Assembly: GCA_903908065.1 (NCBI GenBank)
Contig: CAIVQO010000005.1
Coordinates: forward strand, 1-56,597
DNA from: an uncultured beta proteobacterium
GTDB taxonomy: Bacteria; Pseudomonadota; Gammaproteobacteria; Burkholderiales; Rhodocyclaceae
DNA length: 56,597 nucleotides
Direction: 5' to 3'
Shown here piece after piece: positions 32,943-40,766 of the stretch. Numbering within the stretch: position 1 is the stretch's first letter; each line of letters starts with the position of its first letter. The translations under genes were made by a program, and so were the position numbers. The notes beneath the pieces were generated by a model. That model worked only from the letters and a program-made list of their open reading frames with translations, did no database searches and was not told the origin of the DNA.

Positions 32943-33839
32943 ATGGATTCACCTCCGCGCATCGTGCACGAGTCGCTCGGCGACCCGTCGCATCCCACGA
33001 TCGTGCTGATCATGGGCCTGGGCATGCAGCTGATCGCGTGGCCTGACAGCTTTTGCCAGGCATTGGTGGCGCGCGGCTTCCGCGTGGTCCGTTTCGACAA
33101 CCGCGATGCCGGGCTCTCCGATCGCACGCCGGGGAAAAAGCGCGGCAACTTGGCGCTGGCCATGGCCGCGGCCGCACTGCGCCTGCCGGTGCGCACGCCC
33201 TACACGTTGGAGGACATGGCCGGCGACACGGTGCGCCTGATGGATCAACTCGGCATCGCGCAGGCCCATATCGTCGGCGCGTCGATGGGCGGCATGATCG
33301 CCCAGGTCCTCGCCGCGAAGTGGCCGCAGCGCGTGCTGAGCCTGACCTCCATCATGTCCACCTCGGGCAACCGCAAGGTATCGAAGCCAACCCGGGCGGC
33401 GGGCAAGGCCCTGCTGGCGCGTCCCACCGATCCCACCGACCCGGTGGCGGTGACCGAGCATCTGATCGGCGTTTTCGGCATCATCGGCAGCCCCGGCTAT
33501 CCGACGCCGCGCGATGCCATGCGCGAGCGCATCGGCCGTGCGGTGCGCCGTTCCTACGACCCGGCCGGCACGGCGCGCCAGCTGCTGGCGGTGATCGCCT
33601 CCGGCGACCGGCGCAAATTGCTGGCCACGATCACGGCGCCAAGCCTGGTGATCCACGGCGCCGCCGATCCGCTGGTGCCGCTCGCTGCCGGGCGCGACAC
33701 CGCCGCCCACATTCCCGGCGCACACCTCGAAGTGATCGAGGGCATGGGCCACGATTTCCCCGAAGCGCTGATGCCGCGCCTGGCGGCGCTGGTGGCCGCG
33801 CATTGCTCCGCAAGCGCTGCTTCACCACGTCCTTCGTAG
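32943..33839 (+). CDS. Alpha/beta hydrolase, RsbQ/haloperoxidase-like
   Basis: 298 residues. IVLIMGLGMQLIAWP, VRFDNRDAGLSDR, the nucleophile elbow VGASMGGMIAQ, GAADPLVPL with the acidic residue and GMGHDFP with the catalytic His make a complete Ser-Asp-His set. It resembles esterases that act on small or lipid esters. It lies three bases after the second acyltransferase gene and probably ends the operon. Confidence 0.9.
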   Translation: MDSPPRIVHESLGDPSHPTIVLIMGLGMQLIAWPDSFCQALVARGFRVVRFDNRDAGLSDRTPGKKRGNLALAMAAAALRLPVRTPYTLEDMAGDTVRLMDQLGIAQAHIVGASMGGMIAQVLAAKWPQRVLSLTSIMSTSGNRKVSKPTRAAGKALLARPTDPTDPVAVTEHLIGVFGIIGSPGYPTPRDAMRERIGRAVRRSYDPAGTARQLLAVIASGDRRKLLATITAPSLVIHGAADPLVPLAAGRDTAAHIPGAHLEVIEGMGHDFPEALMPRLAALVAAHCSASAASPRPS

Positions 33840-33904
33840 GGCACTCGCTGATTCACCACTATCCAGTCGCCGGATCGTCTTCCGGCGTTTGCGGTTTCTA
33901 CGTA

Positions 33905-33933
33905 TTGCGGGTAAGCCGCCCCACCGATAAAGT
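33905..33933 (+). promoter_or_regulatory. Candidate promoter of the riboswitch transcript
   Basis: TTGCGG (33905) and TAAAGT (33928) are separated by 17 bases. Transcription would start near 33940, just before the riboswitch. Moderate match only. Confidence 0.45.
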
Positions 33934-33964
33934 CCTCTCAACTTCGTGAAATCGGGGGTTCATT

Positions 33965-34064
33965 CCCGGTTCATAAAGGCAAATCTGGCGAAAGCCAGTG
34001 ACGCAAAGCTTCCGGGCTAACGTTCCCCAGGGAACCATGCCAGCGGGGTTGCCGGGGTGCCGGG
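33965..34064 (+). ncRNA. Cyclic di-GMP-I (GEMM-I) riboswitch
   Basis: The conserved core is present in order. AAAGGCAAAT is followed by a hairpin CTGGC-GAAA-GCCAG with a GNRA tetraloop. Next comes GACGCAAAGC, then TTCCGGGCTAA, which includes the tetraloop-receptor side. A second hairpin GTTCCCCAGGGAAC follows, and then ATGCCAGCGGGGTTGCC. The closing stem pairs GGCAA (33978-33982) with TTGCC (34049-34053), extended by CCCGG with CCGGG. The RNA binds c-di-GMP. A short hairpin CCAAT-TCG-ATTGG (34078-34090) lies before the ribosome site of the gene at 34110; no U-run follows, so control may be translational. Confidence 0.93.
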
Positions 34065-34109
34065 TTCATTCTTGGCGCCAATTCGATTGGACCAGGAATG
34101 GGAGTCCCG

Positions 34110-34610
34110 ATGAGACAATTTCTTGTTGTCGCGTTTCTCCTCGCAATCGGCATGTTGTCCGACGCGGCACATGCCCGCAAGGTCAAGGTCGTTCCCGATG
34201 CCGGGGATGACTATGTCAACAAGACACTCCCCGAGCATGGAACGGTCTGGCATTGCTGGTATGACGGCGCCACCTCCGTGCTCTGCCGCCTCGGCGAGGC
34301 CGTCCGGTCGGCTACCGACTCCGCAGCGCAATCGGTAGCGCCGATCGATCCGCGCCTTCCCAAAAGCGCGCAGCAGCTCTGGCAAAGTCCTTCGACGATG
34401 GCGGGTGCGCTGGTTACCATACCCTTGCACACGATTCCCTTCGACATAGCCCTGACCGGACGTCTGGCCGATGCGGTGATGTGCGGCGGAACCAAGCGAC
34501 CCTGCGGCGTGATTTTTGGCAGCAGCGCAGCGAAGCTGGCCGACCTGGTCATGGTGCGGATTCGCCAGCTGGCCACCGGCGCTCCAACCCGCCTGGCGAT
34601 GTCCGACTAG
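34110..34610 (+). CDS. Secreted protein controlled by the c-di-GMP riboswitch
   Basis: 166 residues. Signal peptide (MRQFLVVAFLLAIGMLSDAAHA), mature part from RKVKVVPD. Cysteines occur in WHCWYDG, VLCRLGE, VMCGGTKRPC, an even number that suggests disulfides in the periplasm or outside. No family recognised. GGAG precedes the ATG by five bases; an ATG four codons upstream overlaps that ribosome site and is unlikely. The riboswitch ties its synthesis to c-di-GMP, so a role in surface attachment, matrix or motility switching is a reasonable inference. Confidence 0.8.
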   Translation: MRQFLVVAFLLAIGMLSDAAHARKVKVVPDAGDDYVNKTLPEHGTVWHCWYDGATSVLCRLGEAVRSATDSAAQSVAPIDPRLPKSAQQLWQSPSTMAGALVTIPLHTIPFDIALTGRLADAVMCGGTKRPCGVIFGSSAAKLADLVMVRIRQLATGAPTRLAMSD

Positions 34611-34671
34611 CAGCCGTCCGGCAGCAGCGGGGCCCGTTGCCTTAACGACGGCCGTGGCGCACCATAGCGCC

Positions 34672-35850
34672 ATGACGCGCGTCGGCCTCTACTTTGGTCT
34701 TGTTCAGTTCCTTTTCGTCAGCTGCTGGACGGTGTATGTGATTTACCTGCCGCAGCTGCTGGGGCAGGCGGGCATCGACATGCGCTGGACGGTCTGGGTC
34801 CTGATGGCCGACCAGCTGATTTTCACCCTGATGGATTTTTCAATCGGCGTCGCCGCCGACCGCGTCACCGCCGGGCTGCGTCGCCTCGGGCCCTGGTTGC
34901 TGGGGGCGACCTTCGTTTCAGGGCTGGCTTTCCTTGCCATCCCGCAACTGGCGCCCGCCGGCGCACCGGTCCTGTTGCTGTTGGCGGTGGCAGTATGGGC
35001 GCTGACCTCGTCGGCCTTGCGTGCGCCGCCGATGCTCTTGCTCGGTAAGTATGTGCCGGCGCCCGGCGTGCCCTGGGTCGCCACCCTGAGCCTGCTTGGC
35101 CTGGGGCTCGCCGGTGCCGCAGCACCCTACCTGACGCTGGGCCTGCGCGGCGTCGATCCGCGCCTGCCGTTTGCCCTGGCCTCGCTGGCGCTGATCGCAG
35201 CGGTGGCGGGCATGCTGTGGGCCGAGCGCCATCTCGCCGCCGCCGCGCCGGCGGAGCCGGCGCCAGCGGCACGGGTGGTCGATGGCCGGGTGCTGGCCTT
35301 CTTTGCCGCTATCGCGCTGCTGGGCGTGGGCTTCCAGATGCATTTCGCGCTCAACTCAGCGCCGCTCTACCTGCGCTTCGCCCAGCCGCCGCAGCTCGAC
35401 CACCTGATGCCGGTGTTCTGGGTCGGCTTCAACCTGCTGATCTTCCCCGCCTGCCGTGCCAACCAGCGCTTTGGCGGCCTTGCCGTGATGACCGGCGGTG
35501 CCGTGGTCGGCGCCATGGCGGCCGCGCTCGCCGCCTCGGCACCCTCGCTGGAAATTCTCGTCGCACTGCAATTCCTTGCCGGTGGCGCCTGGGCTGCCGT
35601 GCTGATGAGCGCCATGACCGCCGCCATTGCCATTGGCCACAGCGGCCGCGAAGGCGCCACCACCGGCGGCCTGTTCGCCCTGCTGGCGCTGGCGACATTG
35701 GTGCGCATGGCCATCGTTGCCACCCAGCTCAACAAGGATGCCGGCTTCGCCGCGCTCCTGCCCTGGCTGCCCGGCCTGGCCTGGGCAGCAGCGGCGCTGT
35801 TGCTGACCTGGCTGGCGCTGCGGCCGCGGCCACAGACGAATTCGCCGTAG
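34672..35850 (+). CDS. Major facilitator superfamily transporter
   Basis: 392 residues with about twelve hydrophobic helices in two sets of six. Loop 2-3 carries DFSIGVAADRVTAGLRRLGP, an MFS motif A-like (G-x-x-x-D-R). The substrate is unknown. The stop TAG lies within a dispersed-repeat copy (35842-35866), which supplies the last codons. No close partner gene on this strand besides the hemerythrin 80 bases on. Confidence 0.83.
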   Translation: MTRVGLYFGLVQFLFVSCWTVYVIYLPQLLGQAGIDMRWTVWVLMADQLIFTLMDFSIGVAADRVTAGLRRLGPWLLGATFVSGLAFLAIPQLAPAGAPVLLLLAVAVWALTSSALRAPPMLLLGKYVPAPGVPWVATLSLLGLGLAGAAAPYLTLGLRGVDPRLPFALASLALIAAVAGMLWAERHLAAAAPAEPAPAARVVDGRVLAFFAAIALLGVGFQMHFALNSAPLYLRFAQPPQLDHLMPVFWVGFNLLIFPACRANQRFGGLAVMTGGAVVGAMAAALAASAPSLEILVALQFLAGGAWAAVLMSAMTAAIAIGHSGREGATTGGLFALLALATLVRMAIVATQLNKDAGFAALLPWLPGLAWAAAALLLTWLALRPRPQTNSP

Positions 35851-35866
35851 CGCCAGCGCCGACTTT
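35842..35866 (-). repeat. Dispersed 25-bp repeat, copy 7 (over the MFS stop codon)
   Basis: On the minus strand AAAGTCGGCGCTGGC then GCTACGGCGA. It runs antisense to the MFS gene and its complement supplies the TAG stop (35848-35850). Confidence 0.85.
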
Positions 35867-35930
35867 TGCCTGTCGCGATCTGTCCGAACTTGGTCTACAG
35901 TGGAAGAAAACCGAGGCCAAGGGAGGCAGC

Positions 35931-36332
35931 ATGAAAGACATCGCCTGGAGCAAGATCCTCAGTGTCGGCGTGGATGAAATCGATGACGACCACCGTCGCC
36001 TGATCGCGATCTTCAACGAACTCAACCATGCCGTGAGCGAAGGCGCGTCGGCAGACTACTGCGCGGCGACGCTCGACGAACTGCTCAAGTGCACCGCCTG
36101 GCATTTCAGCCATGAAGAACGGCTGATGCTCAAATACGACTACCCGGCCCGCGCCGCACACAAGGCTGCGCACACGGAGCTGGTCGAGGCGGCGCTGGCC
36201 TTGCAGGCCAAGCTGGCACAGGCCGATCAGGCCGTGGCCAATGACGAGATCGTCTTCCTCGATCGCTGGCTGACGGAGCACATCCTCACCGTGGACCAGC
36301 ACCTCGGCAGCTTCCTGGCTCAGGCGACGTAG
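35931..36332 (+). CDS. Bacteriohemerythrin
   Basis: 133 residues, single hemerythrin domain. Iron ligands are visible in DDDHRRL, WHFSHEERLM, AAHKAAH and HILTVDQH, giving the usual five His plus Glu and Asp bridging set. It binds oxygen reversibly at a di-iron site and may carry, store or sense it. GGGAGG lies directly before the ATG. It stands alone after the MFS gene. Confidence 0.92.
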   Translation: MKDIAWSKILSVGVDEIDDDHRRLIAIFNELNHAVSEGASADYCAATLDELLKCTAWHFSHEERLMLKYDYPARAAHKAAHTELVEAALALQAKLAQADQAVANDEIVFLDRWLTEHILTVDQHLGSFLAQAT

Positions 36333-36615
36333 CTTTTTTCAGGCGCTCGGCGGTTGGACTCGCTGCCCCGCGCGCGGCCGTCGCCCCTGGTTCGTCGGCC
36401 TGCGGCGGAGGGCTCGCCAGAGCCTCGCCCGTTCGCGCGGCGTAAGGCCAATCAATTGGCCTTGCGAAACCCCGCGCTCACCCCTTGCTGCGGGGCCGCG
36501 CCAGGCCGTCGGCGAAACTAGCCGAGGCCGATGAAGCGGGCCCCGTAGGATGTCGCCGGCGGAATTCCAATGGGATGGGGTCCTAATGCGGCGACTTTAA
36601 TGGGGCACTGTCGGC
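36333..36615. other. Gene-free spacer with hairpin and possible mobile-element scar
   Basis: It contains AAGGCCAATCAATTGGCCTT (36444-36463), a perfect 8-bp stem with a 4-base loop that may terminate the hemerythrin transcript. Near 36563-36607 there are repeated CCAATGGGA, CTAATGCGG and TTAATGGGG stretches like the multiple short terminal repeats of some insertion sequences. No transposase remains. No gene is seen. Confidence 0.5.
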
Positions 36616-36963
36616 TTACGGAGCAATCTCTTTTGTCTGTTTAGGTTTCCTGCTGTGCGGTTCAAGTCCCACAGCCTGATCTGGTGTCCATCCCATTGAA
36701 AGTCGCTTATGGATGGTTCCTTCCTCAATACCGAAATGCTCTGCCGCATCCCTTATGGAATCGAAGGCTCCTGCACTAGTGGTTAGCTTGATTCCCCGCT
36801 CAGGCCGCTTGATCTGATGGGGTACTAACTCAAGGGCTTCCTCTAGTGCCCATCCCTGCTTCGCGCGCCTTGCTGCATTCCCATAGTGCTTGCCGAAATG
36901 GGCTGCTGCCTGTCTCAGCGAAGGAAAGGTGATGCCACTGACGGTAATAGGCTTGGATGTCAT
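36616..36963 (-). CDS. Two-repeat helix-turn-helix-like protein
   Basis: 115 residues built from two similar units of about 44 residues. Shared positions are F-x-S-(L/I)-R-x-A-A-x-H-F-G, then R-x-x-x-G-W and A-x-x-L-x-P-H (units about 7-50 and 60-103). The pattern resembles NUMOD-type DNA-binding repeats found in homing endonucleases and phage proteins, but no nuclease domain is present. Base composition is visibly more AT-rich than the neighbourhood, which suggests transfer. A small DNA-binding protein is the best guess. Confidence 0.7.
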   Translation of the reverse strand: MTSKPITVSGITFPSLRQAAAHFGKHYGNAARRAKQGWALEEALELVPHQIKRPERGIKLTTSAGAFDSIRDAAEHFGIEEGTIHKRLSMGWTPDQAVGLEPHSRKPKQTKEIAP

Positions 36964-37133
36964 TTCGGTGAAATCCTACCAAACCCCTCCCAATTGCCCC
37001 CCCGATGCTTCGGTCAGTCAGCGACAGATTTAGGTTGGTAGCGGACCGATAGCCCTGAAGTGGCAACTTCCGCTTTTGGCCGTTCGCGCCCATTGCCAAT
37101 TCGCCACCACGAATTCGACCTGCGAGAAGCAAA
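36964..37133. other. Gene-free flank of the AT-richer islet
   Basis: 170 bases between the start of the repeat protein and repeat copy 8. They contain the upstream region of that gene, CCCCTCCC and GGTTGGTAG. No promoter, RNA or gene is recognised. The boundary back to high-GC sequence is near 37080. Confidence 0.4.
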
Positions 37134-37160
37134 CGTCGCCGTCCCGTCAGTGCCGACTTT
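37134..37160 (-). repeat. Dispersed 25-bp repeat, copy 8 (after the YSC84 gene)
   Basis: On the minus strand AAAGTCGGCACTG then ACGGGACGGCGACG. It is a diverged copy, 26 bases downstream of the stop of the YSC84 gene. Confidence 0.65.
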
Positions 37161-37186
37161 CGCTGCCGATCTGCTGCAAGTCCGCG

Positions 37187-37714
37187 CTACTTGCTGACCT
37201 TGGTGATCTTCGATCCCTCGAAGGTCAGGTTGTACATCAGGCCCTTGTTGGAGAAGATGAAGCCGATGATCGGCTGCTTGGCGGTTTCGGTGTCGATGGC
37301 GCCGCCGGCGCCCAAGGTTGCCAGCGCCACGCTGCCATCCACGCCGGCCTTCCAGCCTTCGCTCTTGCGGAAGTCGGCGAGTACCTTGTCGTTCATGAAC
37401 AGCACGATCTGGCTGCGTGCCTGGGCGCCGAGTTGCAGGCCAATCGAGGCGGCGGCGATGTTGTAGTAGGCGACGGTCTTGCCTTTCACCAGCAGCGCAC
37501 CCTCGCCGAATTCGCCGCCGATGCCGATGCCGGCCTTGATGACATTGGGGAACACCAAGATGCCGGTGGCCTTCTTCGACAGCTCGGCGCCGGCACTGGT
37601 GTGCTTGCGGAAATCGGCGAGGGCCTGTTTGACCTCGGCGTCGATTTCCTGCTTCGAGGCGGCATTGGCCAGAGAGGCGATGGCCAGCATCAGGATGGTA
37701 ATCAGGGTGCGCAT
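37187..37714 (-). CDS. Exported YSC84/SYLF-domain lipid-binding protein
   Basis: 175 residues. Signal peptide MRTLITILMLAIASLANA. The SYLF core follows: AKKATGILVFPNVIKAGIGIGGEFGEGALL, then YNIAAASIGLQLGAQARSQIVLFM and GVDGSVALATLGAGG. Bacterial members (BPSL1445-like) are periplasmic or outer-membrane associated and bind lipids. GGAGGAATCCC precedes the ATG. It stands alone, with dusC 74 bases upstream. Confidence 0.9.
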   Translation of the reverse strand: MRTLITILMLAIASLANAASKQEIDAEVKQALADFRKHTSAGAELSKKATGILVFPNVIKAGIGIGGEFGEGALLVKGKTVAYYNIAAASIGLQLGAQARSQIVLFMNDKVLADFRKSEGWKAGVDGSVALATLGAGGAIDTETAKQPIIGFIFSNKGLMYNLTFEGSKITKVSK

Positions 37715-37762
37715 GGGATTCCTCCGTTGGAAAGCTGCAGGATAAACCTTCGGCAGCCCTTC

Positions 37763-37788
37763 GTCGCCGTGCTGCCGGTGCCGACTTT
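37763..37788 (-). repeat. Dispersed 25-bp repeat, copy 9 (at the dusC stop codon)
   Basis: On the minus strand AAAGTCGGCACCGGC then AGCACGGCGAC. Its first A is the last base of the dusC TGA stop, so the element begins exactly where the gene ends. Confidence 0.85.
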
Positions 37789-38759
37789 CAGGCGGCGGCG
37801 CGTGGCGCGGCGAGTATGCCTTCGGCGGCCAGGATGGCATCGATTTCGGCACCGTGGCGGGCTTCGCGCACGGCGCGGAACAGGTCTTCCGCCTGCGGGT
37901 AGCTGCGCTGCATCAGCCCCAGCCATTGCTTGAGGCGACCGGGCGCCTGGGCCGGCAATACCTTCTGCCGCACGCCGGTCCAGAACCGGGCGAGCATGTT
38001 TTCGACCTCGCGCCAGTCGTCGGCATTCGGCGCCGTCTCGGCGCCGCCGCGGATGCGTCGCGCCAGCAGGGGATCCGCCACCGCGCCGCGACCCAGCATG
38101 ACGTCGTCGCAGCCGCTGGCGGCGCGTATGGCCCGATAGTCGTCGAGGGTCCACACTTCTCCGTTGGCGATCAGCGGCAGGCGCACCGCCCGGCGGATCT
38201 GCGCCACCCACTCCCAGCGCCGCACCGGCTTGTAGCCGTCGGCCTTGGTGCGGGCATGCACCACCAGTTCGTCGATGCCGCCGGCTTCCAGCGCCTGCGC
38301 GCAGTCGACCGCCTTGCTGGTGTCGTCGATGCCGAGGCGCATCTTGGCGGTGACTGGCAGTCCCGCCGGCACCGCCGTGCGCACGGCGCGCGCGATCGCG
38401 TGCAGCAGTTCCGGCTCCGCCAGCAGCGCGGCGCCGCCGCGATGCCGATTCACCAATGGCGTCGGACAGCCAAAATTCAGGTCGATGCCGAAGGGGCGGA
38501 GGAGGGCGAGTTGCACCGCATTGGCGGCCAGCATCGTCGGGTCGTTGCCCAGCAGCTGCACCCGGACAGGCGTGCCGGCCTCGGTGCGCGCGCCATGACG
38601 CAGCTCGGGCGACAGTTTCGTGTAGCAGCGGAGCGGCAGCACGGAGTCGGTGACGCGGATGAATTCGGTGACGCACCAGTCGTAGCCGCCGGCCCGCGTC
38701 AGCACGCCGCGCAAGACGTCGTCGGCAAGGCCCTCCATCGGGGCGAGCACGAGTTTCAT
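37788..38759 (-). CDS. dusC: tRNA-dihydrouridine(16) synthase
   Basis: 323 residues. FMN-binding TIM barrel opening VLAPMEGLAD, the catalytic Cys in LNFGCPTPLVNRHRGGAALL, TAKMRLGIDD, VVHARTKADGY (His/Arg FMN contacts) and IANGEVWTLDD. The MEGLAD opening and the NRHRGG segment fit the DusC subgroup, which reduces U16 in tRNA. It starts 31 bases after rlhA across repeat copy 10, so both may be co-transcribed. Confidence 0.9.
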   Translation of the reverse strand: MKLVLAPMEGLADDVLRGVLTRAGGYDWCVTEFIRVTDSVLPLRCYTKLSPELRHGARTEAGTPVRVQLLGNDPTMLAANAVQLALLRPFGIDLNFGCPTPLVNRHRGGAALLAEPELLHAIARAVRTAVPAGLPVTAKMRLGIDDTSKAVDCAQALEAGGIDELVVHARTKADGYKPVRRWEWVAQIRRAVRLPLIANGEVWTLDDYRAIRAASGCDDVMLGRGAVADPLLARRIRGGAETAPNADDWREVENMLARFWTGVRQKVLPAQAPGRLKQWLGLMQRSYPQAEDLFRAVREARHGAEIDAILAAEGILAAPRAAA

Positions 38760-38766
38760 CGCCGGA

Positions 38767-38790
38767 TCGCCGTGCCGTGGGCGCCGACGT
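38767..38790 (-). repeat. Dispersed 25-bp repeat, copy 10 (between rlhA and dusC)
   Basis: On the minus strand ACGTCGGCGCC then CACGGCACGGCGA; diverged in the centre. It starts with the base next to the rlhA stop codon. Confidence 0.6.
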
Positions 38791-40701
38791 TCACGCCGCC
38801 TTGATCTCGATGGTCCGGCCTTTGCGCAGGCGGCCCATCACGTGCATTTCGCAGGCCTTGCAATCGAACTTTAGCGTCAGGCGCTCCTTGCCATTCACCA
38901 GCACCATCGGCTCGGCGTTTACGCCCTTGACCCAGCCCTTGGCCTCTTTGGGGCAGAGGCTGTGGCTGTAGCGCAGGCAGTGCTTGGTGATCATCAGCGA
39001 GACCTCGCCGGGCGTGCTGTCGGCCTCGTAGGCGTCGGCGATCAATTCGACCCCATGGCGACGGTAGAACTCGCGGGCGCGGCTGTTGAGCACGTTGCCG
39101 AGGTAGGAGAGTTCGCGTTCGGGGTAGGGTGCCGGCGGCGCCACCGGCAAGCTGCGCGGCGGGCGCGGGCGGGCCGCTTCGCGCGCGGTGCTCAGCGCCT
39201 CGATCGCGTCGCGACGCAGCGCGTTGATGATCGCTGCGGGGAGGAACCAGGCCTCGGCCAGCTTGACGTTCACCTCGCGGGCGCGAAAGTCGGTGGCGCC
39301 CAGCTTGCCCAGGCCTTCGGCCAGGGCGCCGAAGGCGCGCGCAGGGTTCTTCGCCGCTTCCTTCGCATGGGTCACCGTGGCGCTGGCGCTGATGCCGTCC
39401 TCGTCGCGGGCGGTGAGGCGGAAGCCGTCGGCGGTCTCGCCCAGATCCAGCGTGATCGCAATGCGGCGCTCGGCGGAGTCCTTCTCCAGCAGGCGTTCGA
39501 AGGCCTGGTCGCGATTGCGGTGGATTTCGGTGCCGGGCTTGAGGCTTTCGGCATCCTCCGGCATTGCGTTCGGGTACAGGCGCCAGTGGCGGCCGCGGCG
39601 CTCGGCGACGTTGATGCGCAGGCCGGTGATCCTGCGGCCGCGGCCGAGGTAGCTGACGCCATCGCCGTTGGCGAATTCCTCGTCGCTGTCGAGCTCGAAC
39701 CAGTCGGGACCGAGTTTGGTCACGGTGCCGCTGGCTTCGCCAGCGAAGCCCGGCGCATCGAAGGCGCCGATGTCGGCCTGGCGGCCGTTCACGAAGTAGT
39801 CGGTGGCGCCGCGATTGAAGCTCTTTTCCGGGCGCGGGGTGAAGGTATAGGTGCAACGGCCCGACGAGGCCGGCGCATAGCGTTCGGGCGCGTCTTCGAT
39901 GATTCGGTCGAGTAGCTGACGGTAGTGGGCGGTGGCGTTCTTGACGTAGGCCATGTCCTTCAGCCGGCCCTCGATCTTGAACGAGCGGATGCCGGCGTCG
40001 GCCAGCGCGCGCAGGTTGGCGCTCTGGTCGTTGTCCTTCATCGACAGCAGGTGCTTGTCGAAGGCGACGACGCGGCCCTGGCCGTCTTCCAGCGTGTAGG
40101 GCAGGCGGCAGGCCTGCGAGCACTCGCCGCGGTTGGCGCTGCGTCCGGTGTGCGCGTGACTGATGTAGCACTGCCCGGAAAAGGCCACGCAAAGCGCGCC
40201 GTGGATGAAGAATTCGAGGACAGGCGACTGCGGACCGGTGCCGACATGGTCGCGGATGGCGACGATATCGGGCAGTGAAAGCTCGCGTGCCAGCACCATC
40301 TGCGAAAAGCCGGCATCGGCGAGGAACTTGGCCTTCGCCGGCGTGCGGATGTCGCACTGGGTCGAGGCGTGCAGCTGGATCGGCGGCAAGTCGAGTTCGA
40401 GCAGGCCCATGTCCTGCACGATCAGGGCATCGGCTCCGGCCTCGTACATCTGCCAGGCCAGGCGGCGGGCGTCTTCGATTTCCTCGTCGCGGAAGATCGT
40501 GTTGAGGGTGATGAAGAGCCTGGCATGGAAGCGGTGCGCATGGGCCGCCAGGCGTTCGATGTCGGCCACGCTGTTGCCGGCGCCATGGCGCGCGCCGAAC
40601 TCGGGCCCGCCGATATACACGGCGTCGGCGCCGTGCTTGATGGCCTCGATGCCGATCTCGGCATTGCGGGCGGGGGCGAGGAGTTCCAGGGTGGCAGGCA
40701 T
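38791..40701 (-). CDS. rlhA: 23S rRNA C2501 5-hydroxylation protein, U32 peptidase family
   Basis: 636 residues, matching E. coli RlhA (YdcP) in length and layout. LLAPARNAEIGIEAIKHGADAVYIGG at the start, the U32 signature EFFIHGALCVAFSGQCYISH, then GECSQACRLPY gives the cysteine set for an iron-sulfur cluster. A long C-terminal part ends with KHCLRYSHSLCP and FDCKACEMHV, further cysteines found in RlhA. It hydroxylates a cytidine of the ribosomal peptidyl transferase centre using prephenate-derived chemistry in E. coli. Next to dusC, and a paralogue (trhP) lies at 50335. Confidence 0.9.
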   Translation of the reverse strand: MPATLELLAPARNAEIGIEAIKHGADAVYIGGPEFGARHGAGNSVADIERLAAHAHRFHARLFITLNTIFRDEEIEDARRLAWQMYEAGADALIVQDMGLLELDLPPIQLHASTQCDIRTPAKAKFLADAGFSQMVLARELSLPDIVAIRDHVGTGPQSPVLEFFIHGALCVAFSGQCYISHAHTGRSANRGECSQACRLPYTLEDGQGRVVAFDKHLLSMKDNDQSANLRALADAGIRSFKIEGRLKDMAYVKNATAHYRQLLDRIIEDAPERYAPASSGRCTYTFTPRPEKSFNRGATDYFVNGRQADIGAFDAPGFAGEASGTVTKLGPDWFELDSDEEFANGDGVSYLGRGRRITGLRINVAERRGRHWRLYPNAMPEDAESLKPGTEIHRNRDQAFERLLEKDSAERRIAITLDLGETADGFRLTARDEDGISASATVTHAKEAAKNPARAFGALAEGLGKLGATDFRAREVNVKLAEAWFLPAAIINALRRDAIEALSTAREAARPRPPRSLPVAPPAPYPERELSYLGNVLNSRAREFYRRHGVELIADAYEADSTPGEVSLMITKHCLRYSHSLCPKEAKGWVKGVNAEPMVLVNGKERLTLKFDCKACEMHVMGRLRKGRTIEIKAA

Positions 40702-40766
40702 CGGACGATTTTACCGGAGGGCCGGCGCCGCCCGTGGCGGAGGTGTCGGCGGGCTAGAATCGCGCC

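Noticed and set aside
33950-33975. GGGTTCATTCCC, like a tRNA T-arm
   Set aside because: No acceptor, D or anticodon arms accompany it; it lies at the edge of the c-di-GMP riboswitch.
36556-36607. Possible insertion-sequence end with repeated ATGGG stretches
   Set aside because: No transposase, partner end or target duplication is visible, so I list it only as a possible scar.
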